Assembly (NCBI GenBank): GCA_025766275.1
Contig: JAFKAC010000071.1
Span: 242,632-306,631 of the forward strand
Reading direction: 5' to 3'
DNA from: Lactarius indigo
Taxonomy: Eukaryota; Basidiomycota; Agaricomycetes; Russulales; Russulaceae
DNA: 64,000 nt
The notes under the pieces were generated by a model. It saw nothing but the letters and a program-made list of their open reading frames with translations. It made no database searches and was not told where the DNA came from. Numbering within the stretch: the first letter of the stretch is position 1; each line of letters begins with the position of its first letter. Made by a program: the position numbers and the translations under genes. This document shows positions 23,501-34,775 of the stretch, one piece after another.

Positions 23501-24801
23501 CTCCCGTCGCATGATTTGAGTCGCTACGTTTACTTCTGGCGTTGGCCGCGCTGGAGGACTGGCACATCCATCAAATGGATGTTAAGTCTGCTTTTCTCAA
23601 TGGCGTGCTTGATGAGGAGATATACATGGAGCAGCCACAAGGTTTCACCGTCACTGGCTCTGAGACGAAGGTGTGTCGCCTAGTTAAGGCAATCTATGGT
23701 CTCAAACAGGCCTCCCGCGCATGGAACTTGCAATTCCATGGAGTGCTCACTGCACTCGGCTTTAAGCGGACGTTTGCTGATGCTGGCATATATGTGATGC
23801 CTCAACGGGAGGGGTATGATCCACTCTTCGTTATTGTCTACGTTGATGACATCACTATACTGGGTCCCTCGCTGAGTGGTATCAAGCGTTTGAAGTCAGA
23901 TTTGTCTGAACGCTATGAGATGACAGATCTCGGGGAGATAGAGTCTTATCTTGGTATGCGCATTGTGCGCAACCGCTCCCTCAGACGCATCGAAATAGAT
24001 CAGTCTGGCTACATCAAGGATGTCCTTGAACGCTTTGGCATGTCTGATGCCACACCACACAACACACCCTTGCCCACTGGTGCTGACGAGCACCTGGTTA
24101 AATATACGTCGCAGGCAACTGCCTCAGATATTTCCCACTATCAGTCTCTGATTGGGAGTCTGCTTTATGTGCAGATTGGCACTAGGCCAGATATCTCCTT
24201 CGCTGTGTCACGTTTGGGGCAGTACGCAGCGAACCCTTCACCACAACATCTGCGACTTGCGCAGTATGTCCTGTCCTACTTAGTGGGAACTATGGATATG
24301 CGCATTGTCTATGATGGCGCCAATGGCGATGGCCTTCATGGCTACACTGATTCCAGTCTGGCTGATCAGACTGACGACCACCACTCCACCTCTGGTTATG
24401 TGTTCCTACTAGCTAACGGTGCAATAAGCTGGTCTTCGTGCAAGCAAAAGACTGTTGCCCAAAACACAACGGAAGCGGAATACATGGCCATGACCGACGC
24501 GGCTAATCAGGCTGCGTGGTATCAGAGCTTCCTCACGGAACTCGGGTACGAGGTCGACGACCCCATCCCACTTCATGGTGACAATAAGGGTGCCATTGAC
24601 TTGGCCTTGAACCCTGTCACTGGGAGACGGTCTAAGCACATTGCCATACGGCATCATGTCATTCGGGAGTACATTGAAAAGGGGACCATCACCCTCATTA
24701 GAACTCCTACTGTGGATATGGTTGCGGACGGCTTCACAAAGTCACTACCGCGTGTCCTGCTACAGAAGCACAACGATGACATGGGACTTGTGTGTACTTA
24801 G
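20596..24801 (+). pseudogene. Copia2 gag-pol, 5'-truncated, one nonsense codon
   Basis: LTR2 joins directly to gag codons equivalent to residue 41 of copia1. The primer site, the whole leader and the gag start are missing. The frame then runs with the same domains (CHYCNKKGHIKPDC knuckle, DSGATHH protease, integrase, RT YVDDI, RNase H). It is stopped only by TGA at 23512-23514, where copia1 has CGA; the same frame reopens to 24801. It is very close to copia1 throughout, so the loss is recent. It cannot start reverse transcription by itself. Confidence 0.9.
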
Positions 24802-24820
24802 ATTGTAGATCACGGGGAGA

Positions 24821-25424
24821 TGTTGATAAGTGACCCTTGCGCACTTAGTGGCTCATACGGACCGGACTTACAGATATGGACTGCTGTAGATTAATTAGGA
24901 CCGCTTTAGATTAGATTTGATTTGATCTGTACAATCTAGGACTTCTATGACATCACTGTACAATGACATCATATGGACTACTCTGGACTCTTCATTGTAC
25001 TCTTTCCTTTGCTCTCTTTCTAGCATTATCTTTATTGTGATGTCACTATGATATCATCCTAGTCTGGACTCTCTTTGTTTTGCGCTCCTTGTTCTCCATT
25101 AGCACACTCCTTTGTCCCACATGTAGAACAACGTCCCTTGTACTGTGTGACCCTATGTTACTTCTCTTGTAGTAGTGTCACTCCTCTGTATAGTATAAGT
25201 AGTAGGCTTGTACGCTCCTGGTCCACATCAGTTCCTCACTGCTCTGTGTGCCAGGTATGTCTCCTCCTCTCTAATGTATCATCAGTTCCTCACTGCTCTG
25301 TGTGCCAGACTTCCACTTTGCTTCACTCTGCTTGACACCCCTGTGCTGCTTCCAGTCACCCTCTATATCTCACCACAGTACTATCAGTCCACTGTGAGTA
25401 TAGTTCTTATGTGTCTGTTCATCA
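24821..25424 (+). repeat. Copia LTR3, shared by copia2 and copia3
   Basis: It is 604 bp with the same ends as LTR2. The predicted intron is 25255-25308 (54 bp, GTATGT...CCAG, with a CTAAT branch-like site). Its 3' half closely matches the solo LTR at 33034-33583 rather than LTR2. Confidence 0.9.
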
Positions 25425-25827
25425 CATGTACTGCCCAGTAGTCCTACTTTCACCCCTACTGTTTTCCTAGCCCCTTGGGAAAGGATTCAGTAAAGCCACT
25501 TGTGGCAATGAGGCAACCAACAGGCCGAGGAGGCTGAGGTAGACAGCCTTGGGCTCTGAAAGCATTTTCTTCACCTTCCCCCTGACGCAAACCATTTGAG
25601 CTGTGTCCTAGACACATCCTGGCTGGCAGCTAGCTCATGGTATGGCAAAGGGATTCTCCCAACCTGGGCCTAGCCCATGTATCACTGGCACACTATCAGG
25701 AGGCAGGACGTGTTAGCGTTCTGGCCTTACAGAATCACAGACAGGAGTGGTATCCCCCCTCTATCTTTGTCTTGCAACTATGAAGCACTGTCGCTGACTG
25801 CTCCTTGGTGATAGATAAATCATCCCA
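25425..25827 (+). other. Copia3 leader, deleted at its 5' end
   Basis: After LTR3 the sequence resumes inside the leader at TGTACTGCCCAGTAG. The tRNA primer site is absent. The 49-bp block shared with gypsy-D is kept at 25510-25558. Confidence 0.7.
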
Positions 25828-28087
25828 ATGTCTGGTTCATCTACTACTGCTGCCAGTGCTGGTGCTCCTCCCAGCCCCACTGGTGGCTCTGCAGCACTTC
25901 CAGCTGCCTCTGGATCCACAGCTTCTGGGCAACTCTCAAATGCCCACACCACAACCTTCAGCATGCCATCTGGCATCCACCTGACACAGTTTGACGGCAC
26001 TAGTTGGAACGAATGGTCTGGTACCATTGAGGCCATCCTTATGCTGCATGAAGCTGAGGATGTGTTTCTCCTAGATACACCCCCATCTGGCATCACCGCC
26101 GATGAGTGGGACTCAATCCAGTGTCATTCCAAGGTGTACCTCCACCTTTACCTCAAGCTCGATGTCTACTCGCTTGTGGCAGATAACACTGCCTACCCCA
26201 TGTTCAAACATAAATGGGCCAAGCTTCAGGATGTGTATGGAGGTGCTTTGGGCAGCACCACCATCTTTAACTTGTGGATCCAAATCACTCAAGCCCGCCT
26301 CAACGACTCTGTGCCCATGGCCTCACAGTTGGCCAAGCTCAATGAGCTTAGGGTTGCCCTTTCCAATGCACAGATGGGTGCCACTGACACTCAATTCTGT
26401 CTCATTCTCCTCCACACACTACTGCCCTCCTATGAGGTGTTGGCCTCTACCATCCTTGCCAATGGGGCACCGTCCACACTCAAGCACACTGAGATCATAG
26501 CGCACATAGTGTTGGAAGAAGCTCACCATGCTGGGCCCTCTGGCTCCTCCCTCAACAAGGTGGCTCCTGTCAAGTCGATGGGCAAGAAGGGCAAGAAGGA
26601 CCATTCCGGTCTAACTTGCCACTATTGCAACAAAAAGGGCCATATCAAGCCTGATTGCAGGAAGAGGAAGAAGGATGAGGCTGACGCAAAGGAGAAGGAG
26701 AAAGCAGGCAACAAGGCTGCCAATAGTCATGTCCTAGTACCTACCACCACCTCCATTACAGAGGTCATAGAGCCCAAGATAGATTGGGCCTCTGAATCAA
26801 TTGGTGTTGCCTTGTATGCTGCCTCATGTGTGTGTTGGATGATGGACAGTGGTGCCACACACCACATTACCCCACACCGGTCTGACTTCAAGGACTATAC
26901 CCCAACTAAAGGCACTGTACACCTAGGGGATAAGTCCACCATAGGCCAAGTGGGTGTCGGGTCTGTTGTCTTTACAATGAGCCAGGGTATCCCTATCACC
27001 CTTAGCAATGTGCTACACCTACCACAGGTGAAGACATGCTTCTTGTCGATGCGCACCCTAGCACAAAAGGGTGCTGAGATCACCTTTGACAGTGGCTCAT
27101 CTAAAATATCTGTCAACCAAAAGTGTGTGGCCAAAGGCTACCTTGAGGACAACCTGTACTGGTTGGACACAGCCAGTGTCAGCCTCAATGCCCACACAAA
27201 ATCAAGTGCTGTGTTACGCCACTACAGGGGCGTGGGGTACGACCTGTACCAAGTCAGTCAAACAACAGTAGTGCAAGCTCTAAGGCTCGGCTTCAGTAGA
27301 ATGGTGCACAAGGATCACAAGGACGATGGTCACTTGGATCGTAGAGGAGGTGCTAAGACTCGAAGGTCTAGCGAAGGCGAAGGGGGTTCTTGAGACAAGG
27401 GAAGCACGAAGGTGTTCTGCGTTAGACGAGTGTAGCTATTACACAAGAAGTCTAGTCTACCGTACAAGCTAGGTAGGGCTAGGTTTAAATAGATGATGGC
27501 TAGTGAAGCGGTCACAAACAGATGGCGCCATCGCCAGTCTGGGAACAATGGATGGGACATAAGAGGAACAAAGGGACGTTGTACTGAGAACAAAGGCAAA
27601 TCACGTGGGATCGCACGTGATTGGGAACACAACGGAAACTAGCACATGTTGAACTTTATCAGAAGGGAGCATTGATAAGTAGGGCGCGCGATAGTAACCG
27701 GGTAATCGTAAAGTCCGCATAATCATACAGGGCTCGTATAGTATTGGGAAGGGAACAGTGATGTAAGAAAGAACGAGTCCAGGGAAAATTGTAACATGCT
27801 GCCACACTTGATATCTGGCATCAACACATGGGACACATCTCCTCTGTGGCGCTAAAAGCGCATGGTCCCTCTGCCACTACTGGCATGGACATAGATAGCT
27901 CCACCATGGCCCACACAGTCTGCTGTGGGTGCGAGATGGGTAAATCCACTCACCAACCCTTTTCTGCATCCTCCAACAAAAGGACAACTCATCAATTTGA
28001 GATTGTGCACAGTGACCTTGCCAGTCCTATGCAAACTCAGTCCCTGCAAGGCTCGACGTACACAGCCACCTTCATAGATGACCACAC
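25828..28087 (+). pseudogene. Copia3 gag to integrase, interrupted and truncated
   Basis: ATG 25828 opens gag with the CHYCNKKGHIKPDC knuckle and DSGATHH protease. The frame is cut at 27211 by a solo LTR (27212-27796) with a TGCTG duplication. It resumes in phase at 27802 through the integrase zinc region and stops at 28087, in the integrase core, where another LTR begins. RT and RNase H are missing. Relative to copia1 it has many Arg-to-Cys/His and Ala-to-Val changes explained by CpG-to-TpG or CpA, so it is an old, heavily mutated copy. Confidence 0.9.
27212..27796 (-). mobile_element. Solo LTR, gypsy family E, inside copia3
   Basis: The 585-bp LTR is flanked by perfect TGCTG (27207-27211, 27797-27801). 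Removing it and one duplication restores the copia3 integrase frame. It is in minus orientation and is related to 1537-2123 and 62233-62818. On the minus strand a TATTTAA lies 33 nt before AGACTAGACTT, the candidate transcript start. Confidence 0.95.
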
Positions 28088-28596
28088 TGTAACGCTGTCA
28101 CGACGTCAGCTCGACTTGAGCTCGATAGAGGCGGTAACAACTTAGCGAATAGTCACAACGGCACAAAGGCCCGTGTCTCTGTCTTGGTGAATACACGAAG
28201 GTACACTTGACAGAGGATCGACTCCAAGAGAGGTCTAAGACGTGAACTTATAAGGAAGCCAGAGAAAGGAGAGAGAGAGAGAAGTGACGATTCAAGAAGA
28301 CCAAGATGGTGTATCTTGGTCTTCGTAGACTATCTTAAATACAAGTCGAGCAGGCTTTCAAGTGCTGCTATGAGTCACAGTAATGTAGCGTCCAACGTAT
28401 CGCAGAAACATCGCAAACCCTAATACTACTAGTACCAGTACTAGTATTGAGTCATCCAGGTACCGCTCGGTCAGCTATCGTATCCAATCGCCTATCGTAC
28501 TACCGTATCTCCTAAGTCCGCGACTAATCTACCTTACTGCCATAGTCGCAACCGGTACAGTAAGGGTCTGAGTCGTATACAGGCAGAAACGTGACA
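28088..28596 (-). mobile_element. Gypsy-C family LTR at a chimeric junction (no target duplication)
   Basis: It begins TGTAACGCTG and ends ACGTGACA, 509 bp, and matches the gypsy-C LTR in reverse. The left flank is copia3 integrase (...CACAC) and the right flank is gypsy-A reverse transcriptase (TGTTT...), so the flanks are different and no duplication exists. The simplest explanation is recombination between two C-family LTRs, one inserted in copia3 and one in gypsy-A, with loss of everything between. Confidence 0.85.
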
Positions 28597-29577
28597 TGTT
28601 TTGAAGGCTGCCTTCCACTGGTCTTCTTCTTTTATGTGAATGTTATGGTACCCCCATCTAATGTCGAACTTTGAGAACAGTGTTTTCCCATTTAAGTTGG
28701 TTAAGATGTTGGAGATGAGAGGTAGTGGGTAGGTGTCTTTTATTGTCCAAGTGTTTAAGGGTCTGTAGTCGAGGATGGGACGCAACCCTCCAGTCTGTTT
28801 TCTTTCTAAAGAAGAAGGAGGAAGCATAAGGGGAGCTTCCTTCATAGATGTATCCTTTTGCTATGTTTTCGTCAAGATATGCCTTTAGCTCCTTGTCTTC
28901 TTCTGGAGTCAAGGGGTAAATTTTGCAATTGATCTTGTTAGGCGCATCTGGACGCAGTGTGATGGGATGGTCTTCTTCTCTTTCTGGGGGAAAGCGCTGT
29001 GCTTCTTCGTCTGAGAACACTTTGTTGTGGCGCTGGTATTCTTCTGGGATTGTGGTTTCTTTTACTGGGTCAAAGGTTGTTTTAGTTGTTGCTGTTTTTG
29101 CTTCTTGGTGTCGCTTTCTTCAGAAGCGGTACCCTCCTGTCAGGATGGTGACTGCTTCTCCTTTCAGCTCTTGTTTCTTCCAGTCTATGTCTGGGTTTTC
29201 GTGTTCAAACCAGGGGTATCCAAAGATCATTCTGTCTTCTCCTAGACTGGTCACGAAGAATTGGAAAGGAGTATCCTCTTCTCCTCTTTTTATCCATAGC
29301 TGGCATGTTTCCGTCATGGTGCCGTCTTTGTTTAGCGATCCATCTACGTTTCGGACCAATCTGGGTGGTTTTAAAGGAGTGGTTCCTAGCCCAAGCTTTT
29401 GGATCAGATTTTGGTCGATTAGGTTGTCTGTTGCACCGCTGTCTAGCAGCACATTTATGCGAGCTTCTTTGTAGTAAAGGCGAACGAGGACTTTGATTGT
29501 CATAGCACTATCTCGAACACTATACATTGAATTGGCCTCCCTGTCAGCTCTCACAGGTCGGCATCGCAAAAATCCTG
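28597..29577 (-). pseudogene. Gypsy-A pol fragment (protease and N-terminal RT), truncated
   Basis: Read on the minus strand, the frame enters by a -1 shift at 29575-29569. It runs through a protease (LLDSGATDN) to a TGA at 29120-29122 where gypsy-B has CGA. It then shows the RT start (RPILDYRPLN, FSKFDIRWGYHN) with a frameshift, and ends at QWKAAFKT against the LTR at 28596. Catalytic YMDD, RNase H, integrase and the 3' LTR are lost. It is very similar to gypsy-B. Confidence 0.9.
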
Positions 29578-31242
29578 GTCTAAGGCATAGTAGCGTCTCT
29601 TTTCGTCTTCAGTCATGCCTTGGACAAGTGCATGGGCTTGTCGGACTTTGTCTTCCATTGTGGTAGTGGCCACCAATGAGGTGCTTGCTTCTGGGGTGTA
29701 TGGGGGTGCAGTGTCCGCTTCCTGGGTGTCTGTGGCTCTGGCTTTGGTTTGGTTGGTGGTGTTTTGTCGTTGACAGTTCTTAGCCATGTGTCCTTGCTGT
29801 CTGCACTTGAAGCAGTGGCCTTCTTTCATGAGGGCTTTCTTTTCTTCTTTGGTAAGCTTCTTAAAGGGGGTGGAGGTGGTGGCATCTACATCCATCGCAT
29901 TTGGGTCTCGCTTTGGTCATCCTTGGTGGACGTTCTGGGTTGGTCCTGGGTTTCTATTCCCTGGTCTGGCTTTTAGCAGCTTCCAGCGTTGATGTTCTGC
30001 TCTGGCAGCGGTTTGCCACTCGTCCATGGTGTTTGGGATAGTGGTTTGCATGAGGCAAGTGCGATACAGTCCTGTGGGTAGTCCTCTTTTGAAGAATTCC
30101 ACTGTTCCAGGGGCATCTCTTGCCCATCCTGCTATTCCTGCAAGGTGTTCGAAGTTGAGGATGTAACTGTCCAATGCTCCCCCCTGCATCATCAGACTGA
30201 TGAGTTTCTGATACGCTCTTTCTTTGTTTAGAGTGTTGGTCCAGTCTCTGTCGAAGGTGTCGAGAAAACCATCCCAAAGGTCTTTGCTGTTTTTGGTGAG
30301 GGCTTTGGTGGGGTCTGCTAGTGCCGCTTCCATGTCATCTTCGGTTTGGTTGACCCACAGTTGTACACCAGGTCCTTTGAACATTGTAAGGGTGAATAGT
30401 ACTCGTGCATAAGGTTCTTTGATGAGCTCATTCTCGCTATTTAACTTGATGTATCGTAGTAGTTCTCTTTTGAACTGACCACTCTCTGTTCTATCTCTGG
30501 TGAACGAAGTAGGGGGTGCTCCTTTGAGTCCTCCTGAGCTTGTTGTTGGTGTTCCTCCTGTTCTGGTGCTTGAGCCGGTACCTGTGCCAGTGCCTGTGGT
30601 GTTTATAGCTGACATGACAAGTGTTGGCTGTGGTGTGATGGGGATCTGGGGTGGTTCGACTGGGAAAGGCAATCTGATTGGTGGTAGTGGGGCTGGGAAT
30701 CCTTCTTCCGCTGGGGATGGTTCTATCCAAATAGGGATAGTGGGGCTGGCTTGTGACGAAGCTTGTGTGGGTACTGTGATGTCTAAGCGATGTTCTGAGG
30801 AGTGAGATAGTTCTGAGTGTGATTCTGCTTTGTCTGAGCTGGGTTCTTCTGATGATGAGTCTTGTTGTAGTCCGTATGTTCCCCTAGTGTTTCTTGGTGC
30901 TGAGGATGATTGTTGTGTGGGTGTTTCTGGGTTCTGTTCGTCTTCTTTGTTCCACCAGCCTAGTCCTTCAGCAAATCTGTGTGGTGTGATGTTTATGGCT
31001 CTGGTATGGTATGTGTTCTGAAAGTATCGGAGGATGTACCAGTTGTTGTTGATGAATTCCACCAGTCTGAGTTCGCCTTTGATGAGGCACTTGTAACAAG
31101 GTGGTCTGCCTGGTGTTGTGGCCCAGCAGGCTCCTCTTCCTAGTTGACTGCTTTTAACGTGGTGTGGGAGGTCGTCTTGTGTTCTGGTTGTGACTGGGGT
31201 CCAATCGTTGTCTGATTCAAAGGTGACACTGATGCTAGCCAT
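29551..31242 (-). pseudogene. Gypsy-A gag with one nonsense codon
   Basis: ATG 31242 starts MASISVTFESDNDW. The frame passes a Ser/Thr/Pro-rich region and the capsid-like segment (FKGPGVQLWVNQTEDD, LDTFDRDW). It is stopped by TGA at 29917-29919 where gypsy-B has CGA. The same frame continues through a CCHC knuckle CFKCRQQGHMAKNC and ends at 29551. Repairing a single transition would reopen the frame, so gag decay is slight. Confidence 0.9.
29569..29575 (-). promoter_or_regulatory. Predicted -1 frameshift heptamer, gypsy-A gag/pol
   Basis: On the minus strand the gag frame reads G GAT TTT followed by TGC. The heptamer GGATTTT is a canonical X XXY YYZ slip site, known from red clover necrotic mosaic virus, and pol is open in the -1 frame from here. 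The gag stop follows within 24 nt. Confidence 0.75.
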
Positions 31243-31438
31243 GATTGTGGTCTGTTCTGGGCGCTGATTTGTGTAAGGGGATGGCTGAAGCGGCCTCTTG
31301 TGTCAGGGAGGATCCGTCGCCCGGCTATGCCGTCGTTTCTGGGTTCTGTGGAGTGTCTGGTTGTTGGCTGATGCGTCCTCTTGGATTGTCGCCCACTCTG
31401 CTGTGTGGCAGTAGTGTCTTGGGTGTGTTGGGAGTTGT

Positions 31439-31449
31439 AGACTTGGCTT
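31439..31449 (-). promoter_or_regulatory. Gypsy-A self-priming primer site
   Basis: On the minus strand AAGCCAAGTCT lies 1 nt inside the 5' LTR. It is exactly complementary to AGACTTGGCTT within the same LTR, near 31792-31802. Confidence 0.75.
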
Positions 31450-31450
31450 A

Positions 31451-31980
31451 TGTTATGCCCTAGCAGGGGCGTGGGTTCTAGAGGTTTCAAGTCACACAAG
31501 TATCAAGCAAAGACCTCTGTTGTCTTATTGCTATGAAATACAAGTGGCAAAAGTGTGGCACAAGGTGCAACACTACTCTGTAACGTAGGACTCCTCGTCC
31601 GAAGTGTCTGACACTTCTCTACACTTGATCTTGCTAGTGCACAGAGTATAACAGGTGTGACACTGTTGATATAGTTCAACTGCAAAGACTTCAAAGTGTC
31701 CGGGTTAGGGACTGAGGTAGGGGATGTACAAGAAGAGGGGGATAAGGTGAGGTCACACCAAAATACGGAGGCAAGGTTGCTAGATTGCAAACGAAGCCAA
31801 GTCTGGCTTCCTATGGTCTACAGTACAGGTTTATATAGGGCGAGGTTCCAAACAACATGAACACAGGCCCACACAGGAGCAAAGAAACTAGATGGAGTAA
31901 GGAGACATTTGGATCAAGGCAAACAACGCCACTAACAGTAGTAGCTCTGTAACTGAGGTCCGAAGTGTCGGATCATAACA
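31451..31980 (-). repeat. Gypsy-A 5' LTR
   Basis: It is 530 bp, TGTTATG...CATAACA, on the minus strand. It is close to the gypsy-B LTRs but lacks about 50 bp near its start. The outer flank is AAGGT; the opposite flank of the element is lost. Confidence 0.9.
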
Positions 31981-32859
31981 AAGGTGACCAAATGTGACCC
32001 AATTCAGCAAGCAATTGGAACTCCTCTTTAGGCACAAAATGGCACCTTTGGCACAGGGAACTTTTATGGCATGTGAGGACTGACTTGCATTGCCACTTTT
32101 GCCAAATGCCAACCACTCCACCTGCTGCTAGTCTGCTGCCACAGTGACAAAGTGTGACCAAAAGTTGCAGAGGTGGTACTCATTGCTCCACATTGAATGG
32201 ATTCAGAAACAAATAAATAAAAATATGATTCTGGTGGGATATAAACATATCTATTACTATGTACAGAATGAAGTAGCTACAATGTGTTGTTGAAGCTACA
32301 AAAAAAGATTACCATTTTTTTGCAGAGGTGTGGGAATGATAGTATGTCAGTAGGAACGTAACATCTCACCTCTGTAGGCCTTAAGATGAATATGGAGTGC
32401 CAGAAGCAGCCAATATGTGGTATTGTTGGTAGAGATGATGCTCAGATGCTAGCCATGTTAGCAGGTCTAGTGGGATGACAATATACAGGGAGAAACAAAT
32501 CAAGGTCTAGAATTTATAAGGTAAGCTAGATGGTATTCAGCAAAGACAAGTATGACTCTTATCTCTGCTAGGATAACTACTTAATTATGGGGTTGTAACT
32601 AGAGTGCCTAGTTTATACAGAGGGACTGCTACATATTTAGAAAGGAGAAGAAAGGGAAGAGAGGAGTAGAGTGAAGAGGAAGTACTATACTTAAGTGGGG
32701 GAGGAAGAAATTTCCATGTGAGAATGCTATATGATCATAGCACTTGTCATTGTGATTCCATATTGCTTAATGCTGGCTACCAGAGACTAGCTTCCTATAG
32801 TGTCTTTAGGTTTCAGGCTTACATGCACCACTTCTTCTGCTCAGTGTTTTCCCTCTTGT
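31981..32859. other. Unique-looking spacer, no gene seen
   Basis: Short ORFs only. It is AT-rich from 32200 to 32700, without LTR ends or inverted repeats that I can identify. Confidence 0.4.
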
Positions 32860-33860
32860 GTATTCTGGACTGGTGTCCACCTTTTGTGTTCTATAGAAAA
32901 ATAAGGTCTATATTGGTGGCTGGTGAGAAACACCTGTCAAGAGGACCTTCAAAGCTTCTTTGGCAAAACATACAGTATCTAGACTAGTGTTCACCTTCTG
33001 TGCTCTATAGAAAAATAAGGCCTATATTGGTGGTGTTGATAAGTGACCCTTGCGCACTTAGTGGCTCTAACGGACTGGACTTACAGATATGGACTGCTGT
33101 AGATTAATTAGGACCGCTTTAGATTAGATTTGATTTGATCTGTACAATCTAGGACTTCTATGACATCACTGTACAATGACATCATATGGACTACTCCGGA
33201 CTCTTCATTGTACTCCTTCCTTTGTTCTCTTTCTAGCGTTATCTTTATTGTGATGTCACTATGATATCATCTTAGTCTGGACTCTCTTTGTTTTGCGCTC
33301 CTTGTTCGCCATTAGCACACTCCTTTGTCCCACATGTAGAACAACGTCCCCTGTATTGTGTGACCCTATGTTACTTCTCTTGTAGTAGTGTCACTCCTCT
33401 GTATAGTATAAGTAGTAGGCTTGTACGCTCCTGGTCCACATCAGTTCCTCACTGCTCTGTGTGCCAGACACTCTTACTTTACTTGCCTGACAACTCCCTG
33501 TTGCTGCTTCAAGCACTCTCTGCATATCTCACCACAGTCACCTTTGCCACTGTGAGTATGCTCTCTATTTGTGCTGTTCATCAGGTGGCCTATGAGAAAT
33601 ACCCGTCAAAAGGACCTCCAAAAGCTTCTTTAGCAAGATATGCAGCATCTGAACTGGTGTTCACCTTCTGTGCTCTATAGAAAAGTATTGGCACCTTGTG
33701 AGAAATACCTGTTGCGAGGACCTCCAAAGCTTCTTTGACAAGATATACAGTGTCTGGACTGGTGTTCACCTTCTGTTCTCTATGGAAAAATAAGGTCTGT
33801 ATTGGCAGCCTGTGAGAAATACCTGTTGCAAAGACCTCCAAAAGCTCATCCCTCCTTTCT
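32860..33860 (+). repeat. Degenerate 106-114-bp tandem repeat, split by a solo LTR
   Basis: The landmark GAGAAAYACC recurs at 32925, 33594, 33700 and 33814. After removing the copia LTR and its duplication the steps are 114, 106 and 114 bp. Units share GGTGTTCACCTTCTGTGCTC and ATAGAAAAATAAGG. The last unit is partial, and there is partial repeat sequence before the first. Confidence 0.8.
33034..33583 (+). mobile_element. Solo LTR, copia family, lacking the 5'-UTR intron
   Basis: The 550-bp LTR has perfect GGTGG duplications (33029-33033, 33584-33588). It matches LTR3 but has a single GTGCCAG segment joined straight to ACACTC. The missing stretch corresponds to exactly the 54-bp intron predicted in LTR3. 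Confidence 0.95.
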
Positions 33861-33972
33861 CCTCTACCACCACCTTCCACTTTGGGTGTTGGCCTTACCT
33901 ACCTCTGAATACATTGTGCACGACAGCAAACCCACCTGGTGTCCTTGCAACTGCTGTCTAGCCTAGAGCTTT

Positions 33973-34194
33973 ATGGAGCTGTCCCAGAATTGTTTTGACG
34001 CACTGAGGGAACTGTCCCCCTCTCCAATGCTACATGAGGCTCTGCCTCCTCCCCCCTTTCATACCACACTCGACCAGTTGGCCATGGAGGCAGCCACTAG
34101 CAAGGTCTATGTCCCCACCTCTGATGCCCCACTCCCAGTGGTGGACAGTCTGAATAATTCAACCCCCACCCTCACCATTGCCAGCCCCCCAGCT
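33973..34194 (+). pseudogene. Unknown old ORF, segment 1 (left of gypsy-B)
   Basis: ATG 33973 opens a frame without recognised motifs (MELSQNCFDALRELSP...). It is cut at the gypsy-B insertion. Joined across the element (minus one CAGCT) the frame stays open to TGA at 50168-50170. See segments 50015-50540 and 58561-60218. Confidence 0.45.
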
Positions 34195-34774
34195 TGTTAT
34201 GATCCGACGCTTCGGACCTCAGTCACAGTATGTCTCCACCCTGCCTTTCCCCTTCTGTACTATACCTTGTTACCAAAGGAGCTACTATTACTAGTGGCGT
34301 TGTTTCTTTTGATCCGAACTCCTGCTTGCTCTGTTTAGTCTCTTTGATATTGTGTGGACTTGTGTTCATGTTGTTTGGAACCCTATCCTATGTAAACCTG
34401 TACCATAGACCGTAGGAAGCCAGACTTGGCTTCGTTTGCAATCTAGCAACCTTGCCTCCATACTTTGGTGTGACTTCGCCTTATTCCCCTCTTCTTGTGC
34501 ATCCCCTACCTCAGTCCCTAACCAGGACACTTCGAAGTCTTTGCAGTTGAACTATATCAATGCATCACACCTGTTATACTCTGTGCACTAGCAAGATCAA
34601 GTGTAGAGAAGTGTTAGACACTTCGGACGAGGAGTCCTACATTACAGAGTAGTGCTGCACCCTGTGCCACACTTTTGCCACTTGTATTTCATAGCAATAA
34701 GACAATAGAAGTCTTCGCTTGATACTTGTGTGATTAGACACCTTTAGAACCCATGCCCCTGCTAGGGCATAACA
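34195..34774 (+). repeat. Gypsy-B 5' LTR
   Basis: 580 bp, TGTTATGATC...GGGCATAACA. The TATA-like TATGTAAA (34389) is TATATAAA in the 3' LTR. It lies 33 nt upstream of AGACTTGGCTT (34422-34432), the predicted transcript 5' end. Confidence 0.95.
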
Positions 34775-34775
34775 T

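Larger units (their letters stand above)
14269..28087 (+). mobile_element. Tandem copia retrotransposon array (three elements sharing LTRs)
   Basis: The order is LTR1 (14269-14869), copia1, LTR2 (19992-20595), copia2, LTR3 (24821-25424), copia3, which is broken off at 28087. LTR2 is both the 3' LTR of copia1 and the 5' LTR of copia2; LTR3 joins copia2 and copia3 likewise. Only one left flank survives, so the array probably arose by unequal recombination between copies. Copia2 and copia3 lack the primer-binding site that copia1 keeps. Confidence 0.85.
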
